The notes: generated by a model not told the origin, from the letters alone. A stretch of DNA of 64,000 bases from Bathynomus jamesi (GCA_023014485.1 JAJOZX010005617.1:62001-126000), one strand, 5' to 3'. Positions 43,121 to 54,549 are shown, counted from the stretch's first letter. Numbers and translations: made by a program.

Positions 43121-45799
43121 TTACAAGGAAAAGAAGAACCTCAAAAGGCCTTGCGGCCCATACCGAGGAGGTACCAATGGCAAGATTTGGCCTAACCTTT
43201 TCTTGAAGTGATCCACAGAGGAACTGTTCACAACTTCTGAAGGTAACCTGTTCCACGTGTCACAGATCTTATACGTAAAGTAATTTTCACACACACTAGT
43301 CCTAAACCGTTTCAAATCCAACTGCCAACCATTGTTGCGAGTTGGGTTATAATTTAAACTAAACATGCTTCTAAAATCGACATCGTTGAACCCTCGTAAG
43401 ATCTTGAAAACCTCGATCAGTTGACCGCACAGCCTCCGAGTTTCCAGCGAAAACAAGTTCAGGGCGCGTAACCGTCGATTGTAGCCCATATGCCTAACGG
43501 AAGGGATTAACTTTGTGGCCCTCGCCTGCACTCGCTCCAGCCTCTCAATATCTTTCCTGAGGGTGGGCGACCAGAACTGCACAGCATACTCCAGATGCGG
43601 CCGAACCAGGGAATTGTACAGTGAGAGCACAATTTCCTTGTTCCGAAACTGAAATTGCCTCCTGATATAACCCAACAGCTTCTGGGCTTTCTTTTCCACC
43701 TCTACGCACTGTTTGGTAAACGTAAGGTCGCTGCTAATTAGCACACCCAAGTCCTTTTCCAAATCAGTCGCCTCGATATTACTCCCCAACATCGAGTAGT
43801 CTGACTTGGGATTGGCGTAGCCAATGTGCATCACCTTGCATTTACCCAAGTTAAACGGCATTTGCCATTTTTCGGACCACTCTCGTATCCTACCTAGGTC
43901 CGTACGCAGTTGCTCGATCGCCTCCGGTGTCCCATTGGCCCCAAGCTTGGTGTCATCAGCGAATTTGGCGATCCGACTGACGATGCCACCGTCTATATCA
44001 TTTATGTAAATGATAAACAACACCGGCCCCAAAACGGAACCCTGAGGAACCCCACTAGTGACCGAGGCCCAACCCGAACTAGCCCCTTTAATTACAACCC
44101 TCTGCCGCCTATTCTTCAGCCAGTTTTGAATCCACCTACCTACTTCCCCACCGATACCCAGCGCGCGCACTTTCGCCATTAGCCGGCGGTGAGGTACCTT
44201 ATCAAAGGCTTTCTGAAAGTCGAGATAAAGTATATCAATCGCCCTACTCTTATCATACTCACTCAACATGACGTGGAAAACTCGAGCAAGTTGGTGAGAC
44301 ACGACCTATGCTGTCTAAACCCATGTTGGGAGTCCCCAAGCAGCTTGTAGGAATCCAAATGGTCAACGATCCTATCCGCTATTATCCCCTCTAATAATTT
44401 ACCTACAACTGAAGTGAGACTAATGGGACGATAGTTCCCTGGACTTTCGTGATCCCCTTTCTTAAAGATAGGGGTCACGTTGGCTTCCCTCCAGTCACCA
44501 GGCACCTGGCCCGTCTCCAACGATTTGTTGAAGAGTGTAGCCAGGTGGGGAGCCACCTGGTCGCGCACCTCCCGCAACACTCTGGGGAGAAATTGGTCTG
44601 GCCCAGGAGCCTTAAACGCGCTCAGTTTGTCTTTTCTATCGGCAACGACTGTCGCGGTACATCGAACACTATCCAGGCCAGCACCTTCGTGCCTCACGCC
44701 TGGCGCCGGGATGATGCGGGTGTCCTCCCTGGTGAACACTCCCGCAAAGTACTCATTAAGCACTCCTTAGGGTTCCCCTTGCAGAGGCTTGCCACCCGTA
44801 GTTCTTCGTTACGTTTCGTTAGTCTAACCTTCGCCTTCACTTCCCTACACAGGCGGACATACACTTCAGTGTTCTCATGGGAACGATTGGCCTTCGCCCT
44901 CCTATACGCTACTTTCCTATTTCGGATAGCCGAAGCGATGTCACGATTGAACCACTTAGGCTGCGTTGAAGCAGGGGTGACCGGTTTTGAGGGTATGGCA
45001 ACAGACTGCAGCACCATAAACTCGTCCCGGAATGCACTCCACACTCCCTCAGCATCGCCGCCGACCTCTAACCCCATCTCACCTACGCTATCCCTGAGGC
45101 TAACAAAGTCCGCCCGCCGTAGATCGAGCTTACTGCCTCTCGAGTTACTACGCTTCACCCGAGGGACGCACACACGGAACCTAATCAGACCGTGATCACT
45201 CCCGCCCAACGATTCGTCAACGGTGAGGCCAGTCACGAGGTTGTCTTCGGTCGTGAATACTAAGTCTAGAACGCTTTCGCCTCGTGTAGGCTCATTGACC
45301 CACTGAGTGAGGAAGTTCTCATCAACAAAGTCAACTAGCCTCCTCCCTTCAGCATCAGCAGTCCTGTCTTCCCACTTTATGCCGCGACAGTTGAAGTCTC
45401 CTAAAACTACACACACCCTATCCCATAGCAGGCTACTGAGTTCGGTGTACAGGGCTGTATCCTCCTCGAGGAGGAGATGCGGAGGTTTGTACACCAAGAT
45501 TAACCTATAGCTCGTCCCTCCCACATTCAGATCGATGCCAAGCAGCTCCCGTTCCGACCGGAACTGGCAGTCAACCGGATTCAACGTGTCCCTGACGTAT
45601 ATTAGTACCCCACCCCCTCCCCACGGGTGCGGTCTTTGCGAAACATTCTATACCCGGGAATTTCGAACTCCCCAACGTAGTCCCTACGATCAGTATGAAT
45701 CCAGGACTCGGTGATAGCAACGATATCCTGGTATTCTGATGCTAAGAGCGCCCGTAGCTCGCAAAACTTGTTCCTAATCGACCTAGCATTAAAAAGCAT
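43121..45799 (-). pseudogene. LINE A ORF2: APE endonuclease and reverse transcriptase
   Basis: The ATG at 45799 opens MLFNARSIRNKFCELRALL (endonuclease start), with AITESW. A frame slip in a G/C run at ~45612 follows, then GDFNCRGIKWEDR, NEPTRGESVLDLVFT and GGSDHGLIRF (catalytic Asp/His block). RT fingers: TPIFKKGDHESPGNYRPISL and QHGFRQHRSC. A slip in a T run at ~44280 precedes motif A (LYLDFQKAFDKVPH), motif B (SGVPQGSVLGPVLF) and FADDTKLG. The 3' part ends TWNRLPSEVVNSSSVDHFKK. About 40 codons between endonuclease and RT (after CKGNPKE) are missing relative to LINE B. Confidence 0.92.
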
Positions 45800-45834
45800 T
45801 GCACGGAGGGATCCTTCCCTATTCTGACCGCCCC

Positions 45835-46363
45835 CTAGCACGACCCGTTTCCCGAACAGCCAGGGCTGTCTGGAGTTGAAGAGCCCCTCACTAACGAGGG
45901 GGCAACTTCCGCAGGAGCCTGAGCCCCTTCCAACGTGGAAGGAGGGCCACCCACCTGTACCTGGACGCACCCTTCAGTTGAAGGTACGTCCGCCACCGGC
46001 TCATCATCATCATCCCTCCCCGTTGGGGGCCCATCATCTCTCCCCGGACTCGACCTCACCATTCTGGATAGGTGCCGGTCGAACAGCGCGCCTAGCACAC
46101 CTTTACCCTTGTTATTGAGGTGGACACCATCCCTCTGGTAAAGGTCCCACCTACCCGAAAATGCGTCGAAGGGGTCAATAAACCTCACGCCCAGCGGGAC
46201 GCACAAGTCTTGCACCCTCTCGTTGATGCCAATGACCTTACTGAGCGCGTGGTCACTGGCATTCATTCGCGGTAAAATACCCATTAACATTCCCCTGTCT
46301 GTCTTCAGTTTTAGATCATCCGCAAGAGACATGATCTCGGTGATGATCCCTTCTGTAAGACCT

Positions 46364-46371
<8 letters not shown>
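45835..46371 (-). pseudogene. LINE A ORF1, esterase-domain C-terminus
   Basis: The open frame extends from the (GA)n border through LTEGIITEIMSLADDLKLKT to the stop at 45835. GILPRMN, then FIDPFDAFSGRW and RDGVHLNNKG show blocks III and V of an SGNH/GDSL esterase (catalytic Asp and His in DGVH). This domain occurs in ORF1 of CR1-group LINEs. An acidic, Pro/Ser-rich tail follows. The upstream Ser-containing GDS block is lost by 5' truncation. ORF2 begins 35 bases after the stop. Confidence 0.85.
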
Positions 46372-46395
<24 letters not shown>

Positions 46396-46639
46396 GTAAA
46401 GTTGGAAAGTTAAAAAAAATGGAAAATCTATTTTAAGAAATGGAAATAAATTAAGATAAAATGAGATAATTAAGATTTAATCAGTGTACATCTCAATCCC
46501 TTAATGATAAAGGCAAGTTTTTTCAACAAATCCTCGCAACTATTATTTGACATCATAACAAGATTATGCAGTGGTTGACATCAACACTTTTATTGGCAAC
46601 GCTTTTATTGGCGCAAAAATATTGGTTCATTTTGACGAA
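46396..46639. other. No gene seen
   Basis: AT-rich; LINE target flank. Confidence 0.6.
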
Positions 46640-46830
46640 ATTAGGATACATAATAGTGAATCAGTTGGGTCAGAACATGCCACAGTGCTCAGGCCAACTA
46701 ATGTGGCCCATCGCCCTAACTCCTCGATTATTATTACCATCGGGAGTCGAACCCTCCAACCTCAATATCTTCGCTTCGCTTTCAGGAGAACTGCGTTACC
46801 CATTGAGCTATGGGCGCTGCTGTACTCTAT
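46640..46830 (-). repeat. tRNA-derived SINE, family B
   Basis: Minus strand starts GCGCCCATAGCTCAATGGGT (box A) and has GGTTCGACTCC (box B) ~55 bases on. The tail with GGGCCACATTAGTTGGCCT is shared with 49.03-49.23 kb. No sound anticodon arm, so not a working tRNA gene. Confidence 0.75.
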
Positions 46831-46899
46831 ACATACTTTGAAATCAGGAAGCCAAGCTACACCTATTTTCTAATCAATTTAAAGCAATTTTATGGCGAC

Positions 46900-47086
46900 G
46901 TTTGTTTCAATTAAATAGAATCACTGGTAAAAACCCTAATTCAGGAGTTTCCACCGGGAATACATATACTCCTAGGGGTACCTTTTAGATTTTTCAGGGG
47001 TACACAATAAGCTGAAAGATTTGTTTTTCTCATTTTTTCTTTTGTAAATGCAGTTTTCGAGACATTTCAACAATTCAAGTTAATAA

Positions 47087-47095
<9 letters not shown>
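46900..47095. repeat. Fragment of a GGGGTAC-type dispersed repeat
   Basis: CTCCTAGGGGTACCTTTTAG and AGGGGTACACAA resemble the ends at 63760-63905 (CCCCTTGGGGTATATG). Possibly a hAT MITE relic. Confidence 0.45.

Positions 47096-47124
<29 letters not shown>
47096..47124. repeat. (TA)n microsatellite
   Basis: TA run. Confidence 0.95.
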
Positions 47125-47125
<1 letters not shown>

Positions 47126-47455
47126 TTTTGTATGCTTAGTAGAATATAATACGGTTGGTTTATAACCTATAAAAAGGTTATAAACCTATGACAGGTCAAG
47201 TAATTATGACAGTAATTAGTAATTATGACAAGAATTACAAAATACTGAAATGGACAAGTAACGTATAGAGGGAGACTCTATTCTGTAATGTTAATACGAT
47301 CCACAAAGGGGATCCACGAGGGGACGGGGATGAATACCCCTAAAGACCAATAGAGTAAGAAGAGAACCAAAATCAAGGTCCATTTTCTTTAGTTACAAAT
47401 CAATAAATCGTTTCAAATCTTCGACTTATTGATTCCAAATCTTGTTTCTTTTCAG

Positions 47456-47548
47456 TGTGTAATCTGCGTCAATGCTAAGGCCACTATGCAAACGTTTCCT
47501 TGCGGTCATAGAGTCGTCTGCAGAAAGTGTTTCGTAAAAACTATACAA
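47456..47548 (+). CDS. Candidate host-gene exon: RING finger half (C3HC4)
   Basis: Exactly 31 codons, phase 0 at both ends, preceded by a textbook acceptor (TTGTTTCTTTTCAG) and followed by the donor GTGAGT. The peptide starts CVICVNAKATMQTFPCGHRV and continues VCRKCF, giving Cys-x2-Cys, Cys-x-His, then Cys-x2-Cys: the first three ligand pairs of a RING finger of an E3 ubiquitin ligase. The remaining CPxC-type pair should lie in the next exon, which I could not identify. Neighbouring sequence is TE-filled, as expected of long introns. The exact gene is not recognised. It could be an old pseudo-exon, but intact signals on both sides argue otherwise. Confidence 0.7.
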
Positions 47549-47597
47549 GTGAGTGCATATTCTTTATCTGTAATTGTAGCTATTTATCCATTTCTCT

Positions 47598-47602
<5 letters not shown>

Positions 47603-47657
<55 letters not shown>
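47603..47657. repeat. (TA)n microsatellite
   Basis: TA run within the presumed intron. Confidence 0.95.
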
Positions 47658-47662
<5 letters not shown>

Positions 47663-47763
47663 AGGCGTTCAAAAAGAAACGCGACCCGAAACAGAAAGAA
47701 AAGGGTTGGTTACAATGATATATGCATTCTCCAATAGGTTGCGTTTCTCTTTGAACACCCTGT
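47655..47763. mobile_element. Small mariner-type MITE
   Basis: GGCGTTCAAAAAGAAACGC faces GCGTTTCTCTTTGAACACCC; ends near TACA and TGTA. About 109 bp. Confidence 0.75.
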
Positions 47764-47844
47764 ATATGTAATTAGCGTTATTGCACTGTTATACCTATTG
47801 TAATTATTCGATTTTTCCTTTCGTATCTTGAATCTTTTCTCTTT

Positions 47845-48070
47845 CTTGGGATGAATTTCACAATTAAACACGTGAAATGAATAAATGCTGCAAACCCACA
47901 AGGAAAAAGAAAAACAATTCCAAGACCTTTCGTGTATTCAGAGCTACACCTCGTCAGAGAATCATTCCCTGACGAGGTGTAGTTCTGAATATACGAAAGG
48001 TCTTGGAATTGTTTTTCTTTTTCCTGGTGGGTTTGCATCATTTATTCATTTTAATTGTGAAATTCATCCC
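47845..48070. repeat. Foldback pair of Penelope-3 terminal repeats
   Basis: Arms GGGATGAATTTCACAATTAA...TACACCTCGTCAG and the complement meet around 47960-47968. Hammerhead-like cores lie on the minus arm (47957-47928) and plus arm (47969-47998). Confidence 0.85.
47969..47998 (+). ncRNA. Hammerhead-like core, Penelope-3 family
   Basis: CTGACGA, extra G, GTGTA stem, variable loop, TATAC/TACAC-type return arm, GAAA. The best-conserved versions (12.8, 48.19 kb) keep full GTGTA/TACAC pairing; this copy has one mismatch. Confidence 0.45.
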
Positions 48071-48260
48071 ATATATATATATATATATATATATATGTGT
48101 TACGGCCTTTTTGGGAAGTCGTCCTTCTTGCAAAAAGTTAAGGTGTGATATTTTCGTTAAACAACGAAAATATCACGAATCATTCCCTGACGAGGTGTAG
48201 CTCTGAATACACGAAAGATCTTGGAATCGTTTTTCGTCTTCCTGGTGGGTTTGCAGCATA
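48071..48260. repeat. (TA)n, hairpin and a third Penelope-3 terminal copy
   Basis: The hairpin GTGATATTTTCGTTAA/AACGAAAATATCAC lies at 48141-48174. CTGACGA...GAAA core at 48187-48216 with intact GTGTA/TACAC. Confidence 0.8.
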
Positions 48261-48261
48261 T

Positions 48262-48595
48262 ATACCTTATGAACCTTACCTTATGTTGTTTCGTGCGTTG
48301 GTCTCTCTTCACACGGAGGTCAAGCTGGTGGCCCCGCCTCTAGGTCTGGCCTGGTGGAGGAGCGAGTTGCTTTCTTGCGCTCTCCACCGTACATAGCAAG
48401 GCACGCCCGGCTCATCTGGTACTGTCCTGAGCCAGGCATCCAGTCTTTTCTTGAAGACTTCAACTTTGACCCCCGTTACGTTTCTGAGGTCCTTACGAAG
48501 CTGGTTGAAAAGTCTTGGCCCCCTGACAACCAAGCTATTTTCCTTCAGGGTTGAGGAGGTCCCTTGTCGGGCCTTTAATTTGGGAACACTATATA
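48262..48595 (-). pseudogene. LINE family C, 3' fragment
   Basis: Minus strand VVRGPRLFNQLRKDLRNVTG and LDAWLRTVPDEPGVPCYVRW match the C-terminus of the 10.8-12.25 kb copy. Ends near the AAGGTAAGGTTCAT tail. Confidence 0.85.
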
Positions 48596-48599
48596 TATA

Positions 48600-48969
48600 T
48601 ATATTATCAATGTTTAAGAGTCACCTGTTAATAGGTTAATTAATAAGCAGAAGAAAGCCTTCACAAAGCTCTTTAAAAAGTGCCTCTCCGCCCGTACAGC
48701 CATTCAGGGTACGAGCAGCTCGCAGCATCATTGCCAAATACATACAAGATCACCATACTAACGAGGCCTCCATACGTGGTTCACCACTACTGGTTCATTG
48801 TTTGTATCGTTAGTTTGTGTCGTTAGTTTGTTTGCATTTGGAGCTCTTGCATTTTGAGGTCCAGGTGCATGATTCATCAGGAACAAAATGCTTCTAAAGT
48901 TTGTATTTCCTTCTCAAGGGAACACAAATACACCCGTTCCAATCGCAAGTACATTCGTACCACCTTAGA

Positions 48970-48971
<2 letters not shown>
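48600..48971. other. Unassigned, locally open frames
   Basis: 48655-48830 is open in two frames (for example FTKLFKKCLSART and RAARSIIAKYIQDHH). Not assignable; could be an exon of the RING gene or an element piece. Confidence 0.4.

Positions 48972-49035
<64 letters not shown>
48972..49035. repeat. (TA)n microsatellite
   Basis: TA run. Confidence 0.95.
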
Positions 49036-49037
<2 letters not shown>

Positions 49038-49227
49038 TCGTCCATCCGGTAACACCGTTTCCTTGTAAGCGAAATGAAGACACTGAGGTCGGGTGTTCGA
49101 ACCCCGATGACGCTGGTAATGATACTTATACAATAGTTGGAGGAATGGGCCGCATTAGTTGACCTAAGCTGACTTGAGCGCTATGCTACTTTATGGCCCT
49201 CCTGAATGGTCATCATTATTATTAGGA
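49036..49227 (+). repeat. tRNA-derived SINE, family B
   Basis: CCGGTAACACCGTTTCCTTG...GGTGTTCGAACCCCGATG (box B), then tail GGGCCGCATTAGTTGACCT and GGATACATAATG, as in the 46.6-46.8 kb copy. Confidence 0.75.
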
Positions 49228-50173
49228 TACATAATGTTTCAGACCAACAAAGACCCTAGGATCCACTCATGGCTGGTCTACCTAACTGTGTTCGCAATTG
49301 TGTATTGTGCACGTCCTCCGTGGTGGCGGAGGGGACCTACAATTTTACGTGGGTTCCGAACCACAAAGAACATAAGAACATAAGAAACCTTTATAGTGGA
49401 CACATTGGGGGCCACTTCGGCCCATCGAGGTGGCTCCACTATGTAAAAACTGCCTGTACATTGGCACAACCAATTTTTACAAAACCAAACAATTATCAAT
49501 CTAAAACTAATCAATTATCAATTTAAAACTAAAGATAGAATCTCTGGATCCAGAGGATCAAGTCATGATAGATTACTATCCACAAATATGTTACACTCTA
49601 TATCTATTTATAACCGACATACATAATGTTTCAGACCAACAAAGACCCTAGGATCCACTCATGGCTGGTCTACCTAACTGTGTTCGCAATTGTGTATCAA
49701 TTGTGTATCAATTGTGTATCAAGTCATGATAGATTACTATCCACAAATATGTTACACTCTATATCTATTTATAACCGACATACATAATGTTTCAGACCAA
49801 CAAAGACCCTAGGATCCACTCATGGCTGGTCTACCTAACTGTGTTCGCAATTGTGTATTGTGCACGTCCTCCGTGGTGGCGGAGGGGACCTACAATTTTA
49901 CGTGGGTTCCGAACCACAAAGAACATAAGAACATAAGAAACCTTTATAGTGGGCACACTGGGGGCCACTTCGGCCCATCGAGGTGGCTCCACTATGTAAA
50001 AACTGCCTGTACATTGGCACAACCAATTTTTACAAAACCAAACAATTATCAATCTGAAACTAATCAATTATCAATTTAAAACTAAAGATAGAATCTCTGG
50101 ATCCAGAGGATCAAGTCATGATAGACTACTATCCAAAAATATGTTACACTCTATATCTATTTATAACCGACAT
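49228..50173. repeat. Tandem triplication of a 392-bp unit
   Basis: Units start TACATAATGTTTCAGACC at 49228, 49620 and 49781. The first and third are ~392 bp and nearly identical; the middle one is cut to 161 bp with AATTGTGTATC tripled at the deletion. The unit includes AACATAAGAACATAAGAA and GGCCCATCGAGGTGGCTCC, text resembling CR1-related arthropod repeats. ORFs are copy-borne shadows. Confidence 0.9.
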
Positions 50174-50439
50174 GCAAATCTATCTGATCCAAGGAATCCA
50201 GTCAATTTCATTGCGGAATCCATCAATACCAGTACCTTGCGAACCAAAAATAAGTCACGGTCCATATCAATTGCGGACCAAGTCACAGTTTACAACCATA
50301 TACATTACAATATATATACTTAGGAGGAAAAGTGTAGGTGTGGCTGTAAAGACTGTACAGTAATTTAGAAATGTGTGTGTGCACCCATTTTGGGTCTCCC
50401 ATTTAAAGGTGTTTGTGAGGCAAGTGAAGATCATGAGTT
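50174..50439. other. No gene seen
   Basis: Unique-looking sequence up to the LINE B 3' end. Confidence 0.5.
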
Positions 50440-50698
50440 TTTCAATACCTCACAGTACTATGGGGGGCACCGCTCGGCAGAGGAATCTCTTTAAATGGGG
50501 TGTGTAAGGACAGAGAATATCCCCTAACCCAAGATGCTGCCTCCCTATATCCCACAACACTTGCAAAACTATGTTTTCTTAAATTTGGTCTACATCTTGG
50601 CTTAAATAATTTCCTACTATGACCGCTAGTCTGGTTATTGTGATCTTTAGTGAAAAGAGAATCAAAATCTCTCTTATCCAACCCTTAATTTTACTACC

Positions 50699-53484
50699 TT
50701 AAACTATACCCAATCTATCAACATATGCGTCTAATCGATTTTTAAACATGTTTATAGACGTGCTACTAATTACTTCTACCGGCAAACTATTCCAGCTATT
50801 TACTATTCTATGCGTAAAAAAGTTTTTGGCAACTGCTGTCTCGAACCTTCTACTTGTCAACTTACACCCGTTATTTCTAGTCCTATTATATTGAGATATT
50901 TCGAAAAAGCTATCTCTATCTACGTTATCGAACCCATTCATAATTTTGAAAACCTGGATTAGATCACCCTTAGCCTCCTAGTCTCGAGTGTAGTCAATTT
51001 TAACTCTTTAAGCCTATCCTCGTACGACTTTGACCTAAGCGACGGAATCATCTTAGTTGCTCGTCTTTGAACTCTTTCGATTTTGTCTATATCTTTGCGC
51101 ATATGCGGATTCCAAAATTGGATCGCGTACTCCAAATGGGGTCTAACTAATGATTTATAAAGAGGAACTATAATATCGCGCGATTTGTACTCAAAATTCC
51201 GAGCTATAAAACCTAACACTTTGTTCGCTTTATTGACCGCTGCTGTACTTTGTTTCGCTACTTTTAAATCACCAGTGACTATAACTCCTAAATCTTTTTC
51301 CTGCTCTACGCTTATCAACTCTTTCCCTGACATACTATACGCAAAATTACCGTTACGCGAACCTATATGTAAAATTTTGCACTTATCGACGTTAAATCTC
51401 ATTTGCCATGTGACTGACCAATCAACGATTTTATTCAGATCATTCTGGATTTTACCTCTATCTTCGTCATTAATCGCCCTACCACCCAGCTTCGTGTCAT
51501 CCGCAAACTTTGAAACTGTACTGACTAGGCCGACATCTAAATCGTTAATATATATAAGAAAAAGCAAGGGGCCCAATACAGAACCCTGAGGAACGCCACT
51601 CGCTACATTAGCCCAACACGACTCCGCTCCATCAACGACCACCCTCTGTTTCCTACCTCGCAACCACTCTTCTATCCAATTTATTACTACACCCCTGATT
51701 CCATGAGCCTTAGTTTTCAATGAGTCTTTTGTGCGGTACGGTGTCAAACGCTTTTTGAAAATCTAAATACACTACATCAACCGCCCGATGACTATCGTAA
51801 ACGTCAACCACGCTTTGAAAAAATTCTAAAAGATTAGTTAAGCAAGATTTGTTTCGCCTAAAACCGTGCTGCGTATTTCTAACTAAGTTATGCAATTCTA
51901 AGTGTTCGACTATACGATCCCTAATTATTGATTCCAGTAGCTTACCTACAACAGACGTTAAACTGATTGGCCTATAATTTCCCGCCGCACCTTTATCGCC
52001 TTTCTTAAAGATAGGTGTTACGTTTGCTAACTTGAAATTATCTGGTACGCACCCCTCAGAAATAGACGCATTAAAAATCTTTGTTAGCGGCACAACAATG
52101 CTATCTTTTAATTCTTTTAGTTGTATGGGATATATGGAATCCGGCCCGGTGATTTACGCGTTTTCATTTTATCAATATAGCGCATTACCTCCCCTTCACT
52201 AACCACAATATTATCCAAAATATTACCATTATCAAAGGGTATTATGTCTATGACCGTAGGGATATTCGTTACATCTTCTATAGTAAAAACTGACGTAAAG
52301 AATTCGTTTAGCAAGGTAGCCATTTCCTTGTTTTCAGAAACTAGATCTCCGTTAACATTTTTCAACGGCCCCAAGACACTTTTTACTGGATTTCTATTGT
52401 TGACGTATTGAAAGAATCGCTTGGGGTTTTCTTTACCGTCACGAGCTATGGAGATTTCAAATTCGCGCTTGGACTTTTTTATTACACTTTTCGCTTCACG
52501 CCTTAGAGATATGTAGTTGTTTCGTAACCACAAATTGTCTTTATCGCACTTATGTAGCCTATAAGCCCTATCTCTACTCTTTATAATGTCTCCTACTCTA
52601 GAAGTAAACCACAAGGGCTTGTTATTTACTTTCGCACGCTTAATTTTGTACGGTACACATTCCTCATTTATAGTCCTAAATACTGTTTCAAACGATTCCC
52701 ACATTAGTTTTGCGTTGGAGTTCCCCATTACGTTTTCCCAATTGACGTGTGACAATTTATTTCGAAATTTACAAAAGTCTGCGTGCTGGAAGTTAGGAAT
52801 TTTAGTCGAGTTAGCTGGTTTCGAGTGACTTACTGAGAGGACAAACTCTACCATATTGTGATCGCTATTGCTTAACGGTTCTATTACTTGAAGATCAGTA
52901 ATTAGCCTATCATCCGTAGTTATTACTAAATCTAAAATACTGTCCAACCTCGTAGGTTCCCCAACCTTTTGAATAAGAAAGCTATCCTCGAGAAAATTAA
53001 CTAAACGATTACCTTCCGCGTCTCCCTGCATTGTATCGTAATTCACGTTGGCGCAATTAAAGTCACCCATAACTAAAGCCTGCTCACTACCTATTATTCT
53101 CTTTAGTTCACGATATAACGCTTCGTCCGTATCAGCTGTTTGATTAGGGGGCCTATATATAACCGCAACAACAAGTTTGAAATCGTTCAATTTAAGTTCT
53201 GCTATAGTCGAATCTATTGGTTCTGGAATTGTGTGCTTTACTTCTATAACGTTCGCAATATTATCTTTGATATACAACATAACACCGCCTCCTCGCCTAC
53301 CTATTCTGTTTTTAACAAAAAGTCTATAACCTCTAATTTGATACTCCCCTACAAAGTCACGTGTTTCAGTGCTAAGCCACGATTCATTTATCGCAATTAA
53401 ATCATAGTCTTTACAAGCAATTAAAGAAAAAAATTCGTTTATTTTATTTCGTAAGCTACGAGCATTTAAGGATAGAACCTTCAA
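50699..53484 (-). pseudogene. LINE B ORF2: APE endonuclease and reverse transcriptase
   Basis: The 455-codon first frame holds the full endonuclease: MKVLSLNARSLRNKINEF, NESWLSTETRDFVGE (catalytic Glu), VIYRPPNQTADTDE, MGDFNCANVNYD, LDSILDLVITTD and LSNSDHNMVEFVL. A one-base slip in a G/C run at ~52143 breaks it at KSPG. RT: TPIFKKGDKGAAGNYRPISL, QHGFRRNKSC, motif A VYLDFQKAFDTVPH; another slip near 51725; motif B SGVPQGSVLGPLLF, FADDTKLG and thumb. A G-run slip at ~50967 splits off the last 80 codons (SWNSLPVEVISSTSINMFKN). Otherwise intact and possibly active if the slips are sequence errors. Confidence 0.93.
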
Positions 53485-53534
53485 ATTGTTTGTAATTGCG
53501 ACACCTTCGCGAGCGCAGGGGAAATTTGTGGAAT

Positions 53535-54468
53535 TTACGCTGGGACCGTTCGAGTTACGGCAGCCTGAAAAGAAGAGACAGTATTATGAAATAGTCTTCC
53601 TAAACGCGCAGCTCCAACGTCATTAAGATGAAGTCCATCTCCGAGGAACAAGTCCCTCCTGTAGAAACTGTTCCAAAAATTCGCAAAATGCACTCCTTCC
53701 TGTTGGCAAAGAGACTTTAGGTTATTGTTAATATAGGTCGCCTTGCTGTAGAAATCGTTACGTTGGATAATTCGAGGAAGTATACCTGTTAAAACAATCT
53801 TATTAGTTTTTTCCTTTAATCGCTCTAGTAAGTCCCTGTACCTAGCCAGCAGTTCTTCCGATCTAGAATTTTAAATGTTATTAAGTACCGACATGAATAA
53901 CATACGTTGTGTCCTCGGCGGTAGCGTCTGTAAAATGGTCAACACTATTAGTTATGTCCTCCACCCTTGCACCAGGGTAGCAGTAACGGCGCCTACGACG
54001 AGGGTTTCTCCCACAGAATTCCTCGAGCTGCCCTCGAACAATGGAATCGCCAACGAGTCGTATTTCCGGTTCATCAGCATCTTCGAAACCTAAAACAGAA
54101 AACTTATTGTTTGTTATTACTGGTAGACAAGTCTTAGGTTTTGTCAATGGGGCTCCATTACGCACTCGAACGAAGGGTTGGGAACTAGGGGAAGAGAGAG
54201 GGCTATTAGTACTATTTATATTATTAGTAGAAACTGGGGCAGGACGGGTCGTAACTGGAGTCTCAAGGGATTCTAATTTTGCCGTCAGGAGCATCACGCT
54301 TTCTTCAAGCCTAACTCTGGCCTCCCTCTCACGTTCTAACTCGTTTCTCAACACTTCCATGCTTGAGCACCACCTGCAAACTAACTGTTCATTATTATTA
54401 GCCATTGTAAACGCGTAAGCGGCAAATTTCCCCTCACAGCGACTGCAAGTACTTGACGGGGGTGCCAT
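53535..54468 (-). pseudogene. LINE B ORF1: zinc finger, coiled coil and SGNH esterase
   Basis: N-terminal CSRCEGKFAAYAF...CRWCSS is a PHD-like Cys pair set. RNELEREREARVRLEESVML is a coiled coil (~45-65). Then the esterase: VGDSIVRG (block I with the nucleophile Ser), HVGT at the first frame end, GILPRI in the next frame, and GDGLHLNDVG (catalytic Asp/His). One frameshift plus a stop near 53875 separate the halves. ORF2 starts 50 bases after the ORF1 stop. ORF1 esterases of CR1 elements are thought to aid RNP or membrane-associated steps. Confidence 0.88.
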
Positions 54469-54549
54469 GCTCTTAATTAGCTAAAAAACAAGAGTTAAAA
54501 AAAAGAGAGCCAAAATGAAGGTCTCCGACGCTCACGATGCTTTTTTATA

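Larger units (their letters stand above)
43113..46371 (-). mobile_element. CR1-type LINE A, 5'-truncated
   Basis: Contains the ORF1 3' part, ORF2 endonuclease and RT, and a 3' tail (GGGCCGCAAGGCCTTTTGAG on the minus strand). Bounded by (GA)n on both sides (43096-43110 and 46364-46395). Confidence 0.92.
50440..54540 (-). mobile_element. CR1-type LINE B, near full length
   Basis: ORF1 and ORF2 in order on the minus strand, 5' region to ~54540 and a 3' UTR of ~250 bp. The most complete LINE in the window. Confidence 0.9.

Noticed and set aside
44449..45195. 248-codon plus-strand ORF
   Set aside because: Antisense shadow of the LINE A endonuclease/RT; no domain of its own.
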